Source: Zygnema cylindricum
Taxonomy: Eukaryota > Streptophyta > Zygnematophyceae > Zygnematales > Zygnemataceae
Length of the DNA stretch: 18,078 nucleotides
Reading direction: 5' to 3'
Assembly (NCBI GenBank): GCA_037447655.1
Contig: JBBHKE010001631.1
Span: 1 to 18,078, forward strand
Below, piece by piece: positions 9,276 through 17,818 of the stretch. Position numbers and translations under genes: made by a program. Numbering within the stretch: position 1 is the stretch's first letter; the number at the start of each line of letters is the position of its first letter. Below the pieces are notes generated by a model. It saw only the letters and a program-made list of their open reading frames with translations, was not told where the DNA came from and made no database searches.

Positions 9276-9441
9276 TGAAGATCTCCTTCACTCTACTGAC
9301 TTTCAAGAAAAAACCGTATTTTTTTTCGGCAAAGATTTTACGGTCACCTTGTCTGAAGGCACGTGACTTTGGGGTTGTGTGAAAATTTTCATTTTTCATC
9401 GACGCTCGTGTTTATCGTCCAGGTGTAGCGAATTGACTGGT

Positions 9442-9488
9442 TCTGTATTGGTGAACCCACCTCTGCAAGGTGGGTTCACCAATACAGA
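9442..9488. repeat. Perfect hairpin, 21-bp stem and 5-base loop
   Basis: TCTGTATTGGTGAACCCACCT (9442-9462) is exactly complementary to 9468-9488, with loop CTGCA. The stem is GC-richer than its surroundings. The small open frames crossing it on both strands are mirror images produced by the palindrome. Confidence 0.95.
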
Positions 9489-9599
9489 GGCGGAGAGAGC
9501 GATTGCTTCGGAGATGAAGACCAAAATGTTATTGGACAGTCGGTGTATGTTCCTGAATACTGAGAGAATCGTTATTGAATGAGTTGCCATAAAAGGCTA

Positions 9600-10086
9600 A
9601 AAAGATTAAAGTGTCGAAAGTATCTAGAAAAGCCAAAACAAGAAAAACACTAAGATAAATAAGACAGGGAAGAAAGTAACGACAAACAGGGAACAAGTGA
9701 GAGGTTTGTCGTTCAAGTGTCTTTGATTTTTGATTAATATTCAAGATGACACAAGAGAGTCTTATAGTAAGACGAGGTGAGGAGTAGCCGCAAAAAGGCT
9801 CTAAAAGGTACATGTAGCCTAGAGCGTTACTTAGGAAGGTACATCTAGTTATGATAAAAGGATCTAAGACTAAAAGAGATTCCTACGCAAGAATCATTAA
9901 TTCTAATAAAGGTATGTGCATTCCACTAAATAAAGTACAGAATGCTAAACCGAAGTACAAGACTTATAGCTTAGCAAATAGAACTCTAAAAATAGTGTAG
10001 GAAACAACAAGTAGTGTGGAATGCTTGCATTAATTGTATTTCAACAAACGGATTAGTCGCAAACCTTGTCACAGATGTACCAGGTT
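9600..10086. other. Intergenic sequence, no gene seen
   Basis: No supported gene. GTAC words become frequent again from about 9810. Confidence 0.4.
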
Positions 10087-10160
10087 CGTACTATTGTGTA
10101 CGTGGAATTTACCAATTGTAACAAATGTGTACTTTTGTGCACTTGGATTTTACAGTTGTT
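10087..10160. repeat. Imperfect direct repeat of about 33 bp, 41 bp apart
   Basis: CGTACTATTGTGTACGTGGA at 10087, continuing into ATTTACCAATTGT, is related to TGTACTTTTGTGCACTTGGA at 10128, continuing into TTTTACAGTTGT. The spacing is 41 bp. Confidence 0.6.
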
Positions 10161-10199
10161 TATAAGCTGATTTATTGGTTCAGTACGATTCCGAAGAGG

Positions 10200-11129
10200 T
10201 TGACGTAGGCGGTTGCGCCCAACCAAAATTGACTTGTTCAGTTAACATTTACTGTATAAAAATTGACCTTTTTTCGAAAGTCAAAGGATTTGCAGTCAGT
10301 TTGCGCGTTTTCTGTACATTTTTGTAGTTACTAACCTAATACTGTTGTCAAGTAGAAATCTCTAAATTTGTTTACCGTATTATCTCGCGGTTAACTAAAC
10401 TCCGTGCTGTTAATTCTCATATAATGAACGCAATTGTCAACCACAGTACAGTACTGCCCCTTTGTTAGTCAAAGTGAAACTGACTTGTCGTGTAGTGTAA
10501 GTACCTGTCATTTACTGCCCCTTCAAAAGTCAAACTGAACCTGAATTAATTATCGACAAAATCGCAATGCAAGTTGCGGCGGCGGCTGATTACCTTCCTA
10601 GACTTAGTGTTGTACTATAATGTATAATGTATGTGATATTATTATTACTTATAATATAATAAGTTAATAACTACTTTGAATTAGGTGTATCTACGTGGCA
10701 CAATATGGACCACTCGACGAACTCTTGTTACCAACAATTGTGTAACTTCTGATTTTGGCTCGTTAAAAATTTAAAAAACACTCAGTGACATTAGAAACTG
10801 ACGTGGAAAGTGTTTTGAAGACGGCTGCACGGACAGACTCAACGGGCGGCAATAAACCGTTAGCTTTGTCGATGTTGACTAAATGTCTATCGGCGGCATT
10901 TCTATCAAACTTGTTTTAAAACCTCTGTCCTTTTTTCTTTTTCGTCGTCGATACAAAATCCCTTTTCTTCTGTTGCTCACTATTTTTGGTTAAAACGTAG
11001 AATATCACATGTTTCTTATGAGGAAATTTGCAAACTTGAAAAGTACTGTAGGTTTTGAACTATTAATTTGCACTAAAAGTGAAAATCTGTTTCCAAAAGT
11101 ACATTTTTACGTTACAGTCAAGGGTTGAC
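10200..11129 (+). promoter_or_regulatory. Putative upstream region with a TTGAC-element cluster
   Basis: The TTGAC pentamer (either strand) occurs at 10200, 10229, 10263, 10280, 10347, 10436, 10468, 10529, 10875, 11117 and 11125, where about two would be expected by chance. Eight of these eleven continue as TTGACC or TTGACT, the W-box core bound by WRKY factors in the green lineage. The last two form the dyad GTCAA-GGG-TTGAC, which ends 14 bases before the TATA-like box. Whether they act as binding sites is inference, and the WRKY idea depends on the host being a green alga or plant. Confidence 0.35.
10452..10545. repeat. Imperfect direct repeat, 61 bp apart
   Basis: TACTGCCCCTTTGTTAGTCA at 10452 and TACTGCCCCTTCAAAAGTCA at 10513 share their start and both continue into A-rich CTGA-containing sequence. 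Each copy carries one AGTCAA element. Confidence 0.75.
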
Positions 11130-11143
11130 TTTTGCTGCATTCC

Positions 11144-11150
11144 TATATAA
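11144..11150 (+). promoter_or_regulatory. TATA-like box of the G8 gene
   Basis: TATATAA lies 97 bases upstream of the first candidate ATG at 11247. Transcription starting about 30 bases downstream would give a 5' leader of roughly 70 bases. Position and consensus are the only evidence. Confidence 0.45.
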
Positions 11151-11184
11151 CATACGAAATGACCTCCCTAAAAAGTGACAAGAT

Positions 11185-11229
11185 ATGAAGCTCAATACTC
11201 ACGCTGAAATCTTAAAGGGCATGCACTAG
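11185..11229 (+). CDS. Possible upstream ORF, 14 codons
   Basis: An ATG at 11185 opens a 14-codon frame that ends in TAG at 11227-11229, 17 bases before the ATG at 11247. A second out-of-frame ATG at 11231 opens a longer overlapping frame (to 11449). If the transcript starts upstream of 11185, scanning ribosomes would meet both before the main start, so initiation there could be dampened. No function is assigned to the peptide. Confidence 0.3.
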   Translation: MKLNTHAEILKGMH

Positions 11230-11246
11230 AATGCCAATTTTCCTTC

Positions 11247-14200
11247 ATGGAAAGGATGATATCCTCAAACATCATGATAAAAATTATTTTTTTGGTAGCT
11301 ATGTTGACAAGTGGATTACTAAAATGTCAATCCCAAACTCCTTCAACACCCATTCCATCTCCATCAACAACTCCACCAACATTCCAATTAACAAAAGAAG
11401 TCTTTCCCTCACCTACTCTCTCGCCTCTCTCTCCTTCAAATCCCATTAACCTAATCCCAGATGTCGAATCATTTCCACCTTCGATATCTTTAACACCTCA
11501 GAATACACCTTTTTTTCCAACCCTTCAACCGAGTTTCGTTCCTTCTCCCACTAATTTGAACTCACCCTCTATCCCCCTCCCCCAAGAAATACCACTATTT
11601 CCTCCACCAGTCATTACTTCACCACCCACTATAACTCCTAAAACTCCTCCTTTTCAACTACCGACACCTGTGCTACCTTCACCTCCACCTACCCAACTTC
11701 TACCTCCCCCTTCTCAACCTCCAAAGTCATTTCCTTTACCATCTTTGCCTCTACTTCCTCCCGCTCTTTTACCACCACCCCGGCAAATTCTACCTCCTCT
11801 TTCACCACCGTCAGTAATTTTATTGGACACCTTACCTCCTCTACCTCCAGCCCCACCCCCACCCTTACCACCTTATGCTCCTCTACCGCCATCACCTCCT
11901 CTATCTCTACTTCCACCCCCACCTTCACCTTCTCCTCTCCGGCCACCACCTCTACTAGCTCTGCCTCCAAGCCCACTCCCAAAAATTTCTGATCCCCTAC
12001 CACTATCATCTCCTTTACCTCCAACCCCACCCACACCTCTTTCTGCTCCTCTACCACCACTTATGCCAAACCCAAAACTACCTGTACCACCACCAGAAAA
12101 AAATTCTCTCTCATTTCCGCCCTCACCAGTATTGCTACTTCCACCACCTTCTCCTTCTACCCCTCCACCCCTACAAGCTTCTTATCCTCCAATTCCAGCA
12201 GTAGTACCACAACCTATTTCACCAACATTTCCAATAACAAAACAAAATCTCTCCTCTTCCTCTCCTACTCTTTCCCCTCTCTCTCCTTCAATCCCCATTG
12301 ATTTAACCCCAGACATCTCATCACCCCCTCCTTCAATATATTTAACATCTCAGAATACACCTTCTCCTCCTGTCCTTCAACCGAGTTTGGTTCCTCCTTC
12401 CTCTCTTTTGAATTCACCCTCTATCCCTCTCCCTCAAAAAACACCACTATTTCTTCCACCACAACTCACTACTCCTCCACCCTTTATAACCCCTCCTAAC
12501 TCTTTGTTTCCCATACCGCCACTTGTGCTACCTTCACTCCCACCTTCCCCATCCCTAACCTCCCCTTCACTCCTACAGCCAGCATTTCCTCTACCATCTT
12601 TACCTCTACCGCCTCTCACTCTGTTCCCACCACCACCACAAAGTCTACCTCCTGTTTCACCAGCATCCGTACTTCACTTGGACACCTCACCTCCTCTACC
12701 TCCAGCCCTAGCCCCAACCCCAACATTGCGACCTTCTGCTCCTCTACCAACATCACCTCCTCTATCTTTACCTCCATCCCCACCATCACCATATTTTCCT
12801 CCTTTACCACCATCACCTCCTCTACCTTTACGTGAAGGGCCATCCCCTCCACCTTTTGCTCCTCTACCACTATCACTTCGTTTACCTCCTCCCCCACCAA
12901 TACCACCTTCTACTGCTTTACCACCATCGCCTCCTCTATCTCCATCTCCACGCCCACCGTCACCACCTTTTTCTCCTCTACCACCATCACCTCCTCTACC
13001 TCTACCCCTAGGCCCACCCCCACCACCTTTTGCTCCTCTACCACTATCACCTCCTTTACCTCCATCCCCACCCCCACCCCCTTCCGCGCCTTTACCACTA
13101 CTTATCCCAGGCCCACAACCACCCGTACGACCAACAGAACAAATCTCTCTCTCGTTTCCGCTCTCACCAGTATTGCTACATCCTCCACCTTCTCCTTATA
13201 CCCCTCCACCCCCACAAGCTTCTTATCCTCCAATTCCAACTTTAGTACCACAACCCATTCCACCAAAACTTCAAACACCAAAACAAAATCCCCCTTCTAT
13301 TCCCTCTCCTCTCTCTCCTTCCACCCCCCTTAATTTAATCTCAAATATTTCATTAACTCCACCGTCAAGACCTCCAACATCTCAGAATACACCATCTCCT
13401 CAAATCCTTCAACAGAGCTTTGTTCCTCCTCCCACTCCTTTGAATTTCCCCTCTACTCCCCTCCCACAAGAAATACCACTATTTCCTCCACCACCTCTCA
13501 TTGCTTATCCACCCTCCATAACACCATTTTCTAACTCTCCTCGGTTTCCACTGCCGTCATCTGTGCTACCTTCGCCCCCACCTTCTTCGTCTCTCACCCC
13601 CCCTTCCTTACCTCCACCACTTCTAGTATTTCTACCGCCAAACGCACCTCCTCTATCTCCACCCTCAACCCTATTCTCACCTTCACCTTCTCTTCCTTTA
13701 CCTCTAGGCCCAGCCACACCACCTTCTGGTCCTCTACTACCATCACCTCCTTTACCACCACCCCGGCCCATACCCCCTTCTGCTCCATTTCCACCCCTTA
13801 ATCCATACCTACAACCATCTATTCCATCGCCGCAATATATACCTTCCACATTTTCACCCTCACCAGGACTGCTGATTTCACCAACACCTCCTTCTCCCTC
13901 TCCACCCCCAGCTCCTCCTCTCTCTCTACCCCCAGCTCCTCCTTTCTCTCCATCCCCAGCTCCTCCTTCTCCCTCTTCAGCCCCAGATCCTCCTCTCTCT
14001 CCACGCCCAGCTCCTCCTTCTCTCACTCCACCCGCTCCCCCTCCCTTCTCACTATCCTCCAAACCACTCTCACCAATCACTCCCATCCTACTTTCACCAT
14101 CAGTACTTACCCCTCGTCCACCACTACTACCACCAATAGCACTATCTCCACCTCCACGTCGACCTCCTCCTCCTCCTCTCCCCAAACTATCCCCACCTCC

Positions 14201-14364
14201 TCTCCCCAAACTATCCCCACCTCCTCCTCTCCCCAAACTATCCCCACCTCCAAAGCCACCAGTCCCTCCTCCCTCTCCACCTCTACCACCACCTCCACCT
14301 CCTCCCTCTCCACCTCCACCCTCTCCTCCTCCTTCACCCCCTTGTGAAAATCCTTTCCCAACAG
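11247..14364 (+). CDS. Exon 1: signal peptide and ~1,000-residue proline-rich region
   Basis: The exon starts with a short basic and hydrophobic stretch (MIKIIFLVAMLTSGLLKCQS after a nine-residue lead), typical of a secretory signal. It then encodes about 1,000 residues dominated by Pro, Ser, Leu and Thr, with SPPP, LPPSPPL and PPPPP motifs, and ends at CENPFPTG. The only cysteine visible after the signal peptide is in CENPF. The reading frame continues a few codons beyond the donor to a TAA at 14373-14375. I place the splice at CAG|GTCCGT because phase 1 then joins exactly to exon 2, giving PTG-VRKW. The donor is atypical after GT. An alternative at CCTT|GTGAAA would create a TGA at the junction. 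Confidence 0.85.
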
Positions 14365-17300
14365 GTCCGTTTTAATTTGTTAACAGTAGGCATGATTTTC
14401 ATATTTAGTTTTTCATTTATACTTGCGATCTCCTCACCAAAATTATGCATTTTAATTTCTGGTTTTTCACTCTCATTCGGTTACACCATGTCCAGCAATT
14501 TCTTTCTTTACCGCCGAACGTTCACGTTCCATGTATTCTTCTTTTTGTTTTCTATTTTTATGATAATTTTACTTAAGCATCTTAACTACTGCCCAATGAT
14601 TCGGATATGAAATGGGATTAGTAATCTACTTTCATTTTTAACTGGGAGTTTATTGCTCTTTAGGAGTACGAAAATGGAGCGATCGATGTATATGGCCAAA
14701 TTCCGTAATTCCGGGTGTTGGAAATTTCGGAATGAATGCAAATGCCACCGTTCCTTTTGGAACTGAAATTCTCCTGGATTTGCCGAGGCTCGATTTGAAC
14801 CTTCTTAGCATCCAGGGGAAATTAACGTAAGACAAAAACCTTCAATTTACTTGTAATACACCGTGAATCTTCATTAGCATTAATAACACTAATTTGACTC
14901 CGGTTTTTTTTTCTTCCTGCTTACAAAACATACCAGTTATCTTTTTCTGAACGTTTATTCTTTTTGCGGTTTACAACCGTTCCTGTCATTCGAACAGGAA
15001 ACATAATTATTAATGCTAAACTAGCCCTCAGTACCTATAGCGTGACATTGTGTCGTTTGTATTCTGGTCAACGCAAAAGAATTCCATATATTTTCTTTCT
15101 CACTTGTATTCGACGCCCCTTTCAATTGCTGAATGTTTTGGATGTTAAAAATAGATTTTTTGGCTGGAGTTTCTTTGACATTTATATTTACCATTTTTCT
15201 TATCGTTTTTTGTTTTCCCAATTGTAGGTTTTTGGATAGTCCAGATTTACCGAACATATATGTGAAAGCTCACTTTATAATTGTCGAGGGAGAACTTGTG
15301 ATTGGAGAAGATGCTAAACATTTCCAACAAAAAGCTACGATTGAATTGACACCAAATTTTGAAAATGGAAGATCGGATTTGCTATATGCTCCGAAAAATT
15401 CAAAAATCGCTTTTAATGTTGGACATAAGGCTTTTGTTGTGGTATGTTTAACAACCAAAAGAAAAAACTAGAATCCAAATTATATTTGAAATACTTTGAA
15501 AGATTGAAAGGGAAAGATCGTTTTTGCAGCTTTTTGCCTCGGTATGTTTGTGGTTTGAAAACAAAAAACTATCTTTTTAAAATCTGAAAATACACTGCTA
15601 ATTTTCATTAAAAGTGGTGCTTGTGATTCTGCTTTTAAATATCAGATAGAAGGAAAAGCTCGCCTCCATGGGATGCCAGGTGGCAGGTCCACACCATCCT
15701 GGTGTCGCCTCATTCAGACTGCGAAGGCAAATGACACCAAAATTAGAGTGGATTCTGAAGGGGCTGCAAAGTGGCCGGTAGGGGGAGCGATTGCAATCGC
15801 TCCCACTGACTACAAATTTGATGAGGCTGAAAAGAGAACAATTGTCGCTGGTGAGAACACCACATTTCTCTCTACTCTCTCTTTATTTATTTTGTAAGTG
15901 TTGCATAGAATTTTGTGGCCGTAAGCCATACGAAATACAAATCAGTCAGATTTAATGACTTTTTTATTTTTCATCCACTATAACTTTTTCTAAAACATTC
16001 AAGCGTATAAGAAACTGTATTCATTTTTTAGCCTTTCGTTAACACAATTGTTTAAACTCTAAACGTGAACTCCTTGAGTATTCAACAAAAAAGAAATAAA
16101 AAATAACCTGAAACTGACTCGGGCAACCTTGGGAATGTGATTCCTTTAACAGTTGAGTCGATTGAAAATGGAGTAGTTCTTACTTTAAATTCACCCCTCA
16201 ATGTTGATCATTTTGGCGATCAATTTGGTCTTCCAAATGGTTTTGGAGGTTTTTTTGATGAAAGAGGGGAGGTAGCCCTCCTTACTCGAAATATTGTTAT
16301 TACTGGAACCGATGAAGGAGATCCTTGGGCCCTTGAAGGTACATTTATAAATACATTTTTTTTTATTACTATTCTGACAATGATGTATAATGTCAAGAAA
16401 TAGTTAATGGTTTTTTTATATTAATTGAATGGTTAGTCAGTCAGGATCAAATTTATTTTTTCTTTATTTCGGAAGTTAGAAGTTTTCCATTATGTGCACG
16501 ATTTTTGAGATACCAGTTGCCAATTTTTGCCCAATCCTTCATAAAAATCGTATTCTAAATCTTTCGATTTCATTTTTTCAAATTTATTATCTGTCTATAC
16601 CGAAGTAAAAGGACAATATTTTGACTGCAAATTTCTGACGTAAACATTAGGTTTTCCCAGGTGGACATTTTATGGTATTTAAAACGAGTGTTCCACAAGA
16701 AATTGAAGGAGTTGAATTTCACAAAATGGGGCAGCAGGGAAGACTTGGACGCTACCCTTTGCATTTCCATGTGAACGGAAATAGTCCCGACACAGTTTGC
16801 CGCAACAATGCCATTCATGACAGTAAACAGGTGAGAATTGTAAATATAACAGTTTTCCTTTTACGAGAATTTGCATGCAGAAAAATCTTAAATCTTTGGT
16901 CACTAAATTGACACAATCAACAAATTTCATTGGTCGAAAATCAACTTCATCGTTAAAAAATTATCAGTTTTAGTTAAGGCTTTGACTCCGATGTTTTTTT
17001 TTATTTCTTTAGATAAAAGGAACACAAAAAGCGATGCCAAAAAAACAATTTCCGCTATGATTCAATCATTAAATCAGGGCAATTAATCTGACTTTGTCTC
17101 TTTAATTTTCTGCCCACTTCTGATTTTTACCCCTCAAATCGCATTCCTCCCCTCTCATCCCCTCCCCTCCCCTCTTTCCCTCTCCCTTCGCTCCCTCCTT
17201 CCCTCCCACCTCTCTCTCTCTCTCCCACCTTAGCGTGGAATTGTTATCCATGCGTCACATGGGATGAACATAGATCGAAATGTGGCATACAATGTCAGTG

Positions 17301-17818
17301 GACACACATTTCTAGTCGAGGAAGGAGGAGAAAAAAATAACACATTTTTCCAAAACCTTGGGATTCTTACAGTCCCAGGTGAGTGTGAGAGGTTCCTATG
17401 TAAACGAGGATACAATAGAAACAATTGATATTAAAAAAATGTTCCGGCCATGGTAATTGTGTCCATAAACCTAAAAGTACATTAAAATGGACAAAAAATG
17501 CCATGGAAAGCAAAAGGTTTTCTTTAATCAGAAGGTTCTCTTTAACCAGAAGGTTTTCCTTAACTAGAAGGTTTGATTTTCTTTGAGCAGAAGCCTTTCT
17601 TTAATCAGAAGGTTTTCTTGAATCATAAGGTTTTCTTTAGGTTTATTCATGGTAATAGACGATCGATGATGTAAGTTTCTAACAATTTTGAAGTTTTTGG
17701 GATACATAGTCCGCGTTAGGATTTCAACGGCCAGCGATCACCGTCCATCGACATTCTGGATTTCCAATCCGACGAATCACTTTATCGAAAATGTCGGCGC
17801 AGGGGCCGCCGATTCCGG
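11247..17818 (+). CDS. Secreted proline-rich G8-domain protein (CEMIP/TMEM2/PKHD1L1-like), 5' part
   Basis: This is a gene-level entry for eight exons: 11247-14364, 14664-14826, 15228-15441, 15646-15850, 16153-16338, 16661-16830, 17234-17378 and 17710-17818. All junctions are GT-AG and every phase matches. The window encodes 1,436 full codons and the gene continues past the edge. In order, the protein has a signal peptide (about 1-30), a Pro/Ser-rich region (31 to about 1039), a G8 domain (about 1044-1165) and a beta-helix-type segment (about 1166-1436). The last contains HGMPGG, WPVGGAIAIAPTDY, YPLHFHVNG, NVAYNVSGHTFLVEEGG and PSTFWISNPTNHF, all CEMIP/TMEM2/PKHD1L1-like signatures. In animals some relatives bind or degrade hyaluronan; the substrate here is unknown. 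The Pro-rich half resembles extensin-like wall glycoproteins, so a wall or matrix protein is the likely role. The 11247 start is the longest option; ATGs at 11256 and 11274 are in frame, and 11274 would give the more typical signal peptide. Confidence 0.85.
11412..14060 (+). repeat. Three long coding repeats of 200-345 residues in the Pro-rich region
   Basis: Repeat starts are marked by SP(T)LSPLSPS at residues about 56 (base 11412), 340 (12264) and 685 (13299). Each continues with a conserved path: S(Q/R)NTPS or PQNTPF, then LNSPSIPLPQ or LNFPSTPLPQ, then a P-rich stretch ending in VLPS. Copies 1 and 2 also share the closing block LSFPxSPVLL, QASYPPIP and a Q-rich TKQN or PKQN end. Copy 2 is longer than copy 1 because its P(L/P)PPSPPL section is expanded. 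Copy 3 is shorter and its end diverges into PAPP repeats. This pattern indicates unequal exchange within the exon. Confidence 0.75.
13898..14340 (+). repeat. Short tandem coding repeats: PAPP series, LPKLSPPP series, polyproline
   Basis: CCAGCTCCTCCT recurs from about 13908 to 14030 with spacings near 30 bases, encoding xxPAPPxSxxP units. From about 14175 to 14252, CTCCCCAAACTATCCCCACC recurs three times, encoding LPKLSPPP with two to three extra prolines between units. A run of near-pure Pro/Ser codons follows up to the CENPF end of exon 1. Confidence 0.85.
14365..14663 (+). other. Intron 1
   Basis: 299 bases, GTCCGT donor and CTCTTTAG acceptor, phase 1. It carries AT-rich sequence with small chance open frames. 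Confidence 0.8.
14664..14826 (+). CDS. Exon 2: first half of the G8 domain
   Basis: The exon encodes VRKWSDRCIWPNSVIPG, continues through ATVPFGTEILLDLPRLDL and ends LLSIQGKL. This fits the G8 pattern of a tryptophan-rich start, a P..G turn, a V.fG..v.Ld strand and a L.i.G.L end. The donor is AC|GTAAGA in phase 2, completing a threonine with the first G of exon 3. Confidence 0.88.
14827..15227 (+). other. Intron 2
   Basis: 401 bases, GTAAGA donor and TTTTCCCAATTGTAG acceptor, phase 2. Small open frames inside it are not supported as genes. Confidence 0.85.
15228..15441 (+). CDS. Exon 3: second half of the G8 domain
   Basis: It encodes FLDSPDLPNIYVKAHFIIV, then EGELVIGEDAKHFQQKATIELTP. This is the strand-turn-strand series with an EG.L.IG core and a closing A.I.LT strand expected of G8. 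It ends at AFVV with donor G|GTATGT in phase 0. Confidence 0.9.
15442..15645 (+). other. Intron 3
   Basis: 204 bases, the shortest intron in the gene, GTATGT donor and AAATATCAG acceptor, phase 0. Confidence 0.82.
15646..15850 (+). CDS. Exon 4: post-G8 beta-helix start
   Basis: It encodes IEGKARLHGMPGGRSTPSW, then DTKIRVDSEGAAKWPVGG, then AIAIAPTDYKFDEAEKRTIV. This follows the CEMIP/PKHD1L1 series G...LHG.p...Sw..L, W..Gd.I.iapT.y...E.E..tI. The usual acidic residue after WPVG is glycine here (WPVGGAI), unlike the common W..GD. Phase 1 donor G|GTGAGA. Confidence 0.9.
15851..16152 (+). other. Intron 4
   Basis: 302 bases, GTGAGA donor and CCTTTAACAG acceptor, phase 1. Confidence 0.82.
16153..16338 (+). 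CDS. Exon 5: beta-helix continuation
   Basis: It encodes VESIENGVVLTLNSPLNVDH, then GEVALLTRNIVITGTDEGD and WALEG. The G..v.L..pL...H and E.a.LtRNI.I.g series is typical of this family, with the RNI strand followed by an acidic loop. Phase 1 donor GAAG|GTACAT. Confidence 0.9.
16339..16660 (+). other. Intron 5
   Basis: 322 bases, GTACAT donor and GTTTTCCCAG acceptor, phase 1. Confidence 0.85.
16661..16830 (+). CDS. Exon 6: HFHVNG motif exon
   Basis: It encodes GGHFMVFKTSVPQEIEGVEF, then HKMGQQGRLGRYPLHFHVNG, and ends NNAIHDSKQ. The GH.m......i.gVEf..mGq.g.lGRYPlHFH motif is the most recognisable signature of the CEMIP/PKHD1L1 group. Phase 0 donor CAG|GTGAGA. Confidence 0.93.
16831..17233 (+). 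other. Intron 6, with a CU-rich 3' end
   Basis: 403 bases, GTGAGA donor and CCCACCTTAG acceptor, phase 0. From about 17131 to 17229 the sequence is almost only C and T, an unusually long polypyrimidine tract of about 95 bases for one acceptor. Confidence 0.85.
17234..17378 (+). CDS. Exon 7: beta-helix repeat
   Basis: It encodes RGIVIHASHGMNIDRNVAYN, then VSGHTFLVEEGGEKNNTFFQ and NLGILTVP. This matches the r.i.iH..hg..v..NVaY...GH.fflEdg.E..N.f..NLg series. Phase 1 donor CCAG|GTGAGT. Confidence 0.93.
17379..17709 (+). other. Intron 7
   Basis: 331 bases, GTGAGT donor, phase 1. I chose the acceptor GATACATAG|TCC because it alone keeps the frame. TTAG at 17716 and CCAG at about 17729 would shift it. 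An 18-bp tandem array fills the middle and is listed separately. Confidence 0.72.
17514..17641 (+). repeat. 18-bp tandem array inside intron 7
   Basis: Units AAGGTTTTCTTTAATCAG, AAGGTTCTCTTTAACCAG and AAGGTTTTCCTTAACTAG are followed by a 23-bp variant, two more 18-bp units and a partial one, giving six full units and a fragment. Most units carry a U-rich run, a UUAAY stretch and a CAG or TAG, so they resemble weak 3' splice sites. Confidence 0.9.
17710..17818 (+). CDS. Exon 8: STFWISNP exon
   Basis: It encodes RVRISTASDHRPSTFWISNP, then TNHFIENVGAGAADSG. The SD..PSTFWI.NP.N.f..N.a.Gs segment is strongly conserved in CEMIP-like proteins and normally continues with an aromatic pair supplied by the next exon, beyond this window. 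Phase 2 donor CCGG|GTGAGT. Confidence 0.9.

Noticed and set aside
13505-14236. Gly/Glu-rich minus-strand open frame of 243 codons
   Set aside because: It is the complement of the Pro-rich coding exon. GGNGGN-type codons arise automatically opposite CCN-rich sequence.
16672-16911. Separate small ORF around the HFHVNG motif
   Set aside because: It is exon 6 of the G8 gene read past its GTGAGA donor into the intron.
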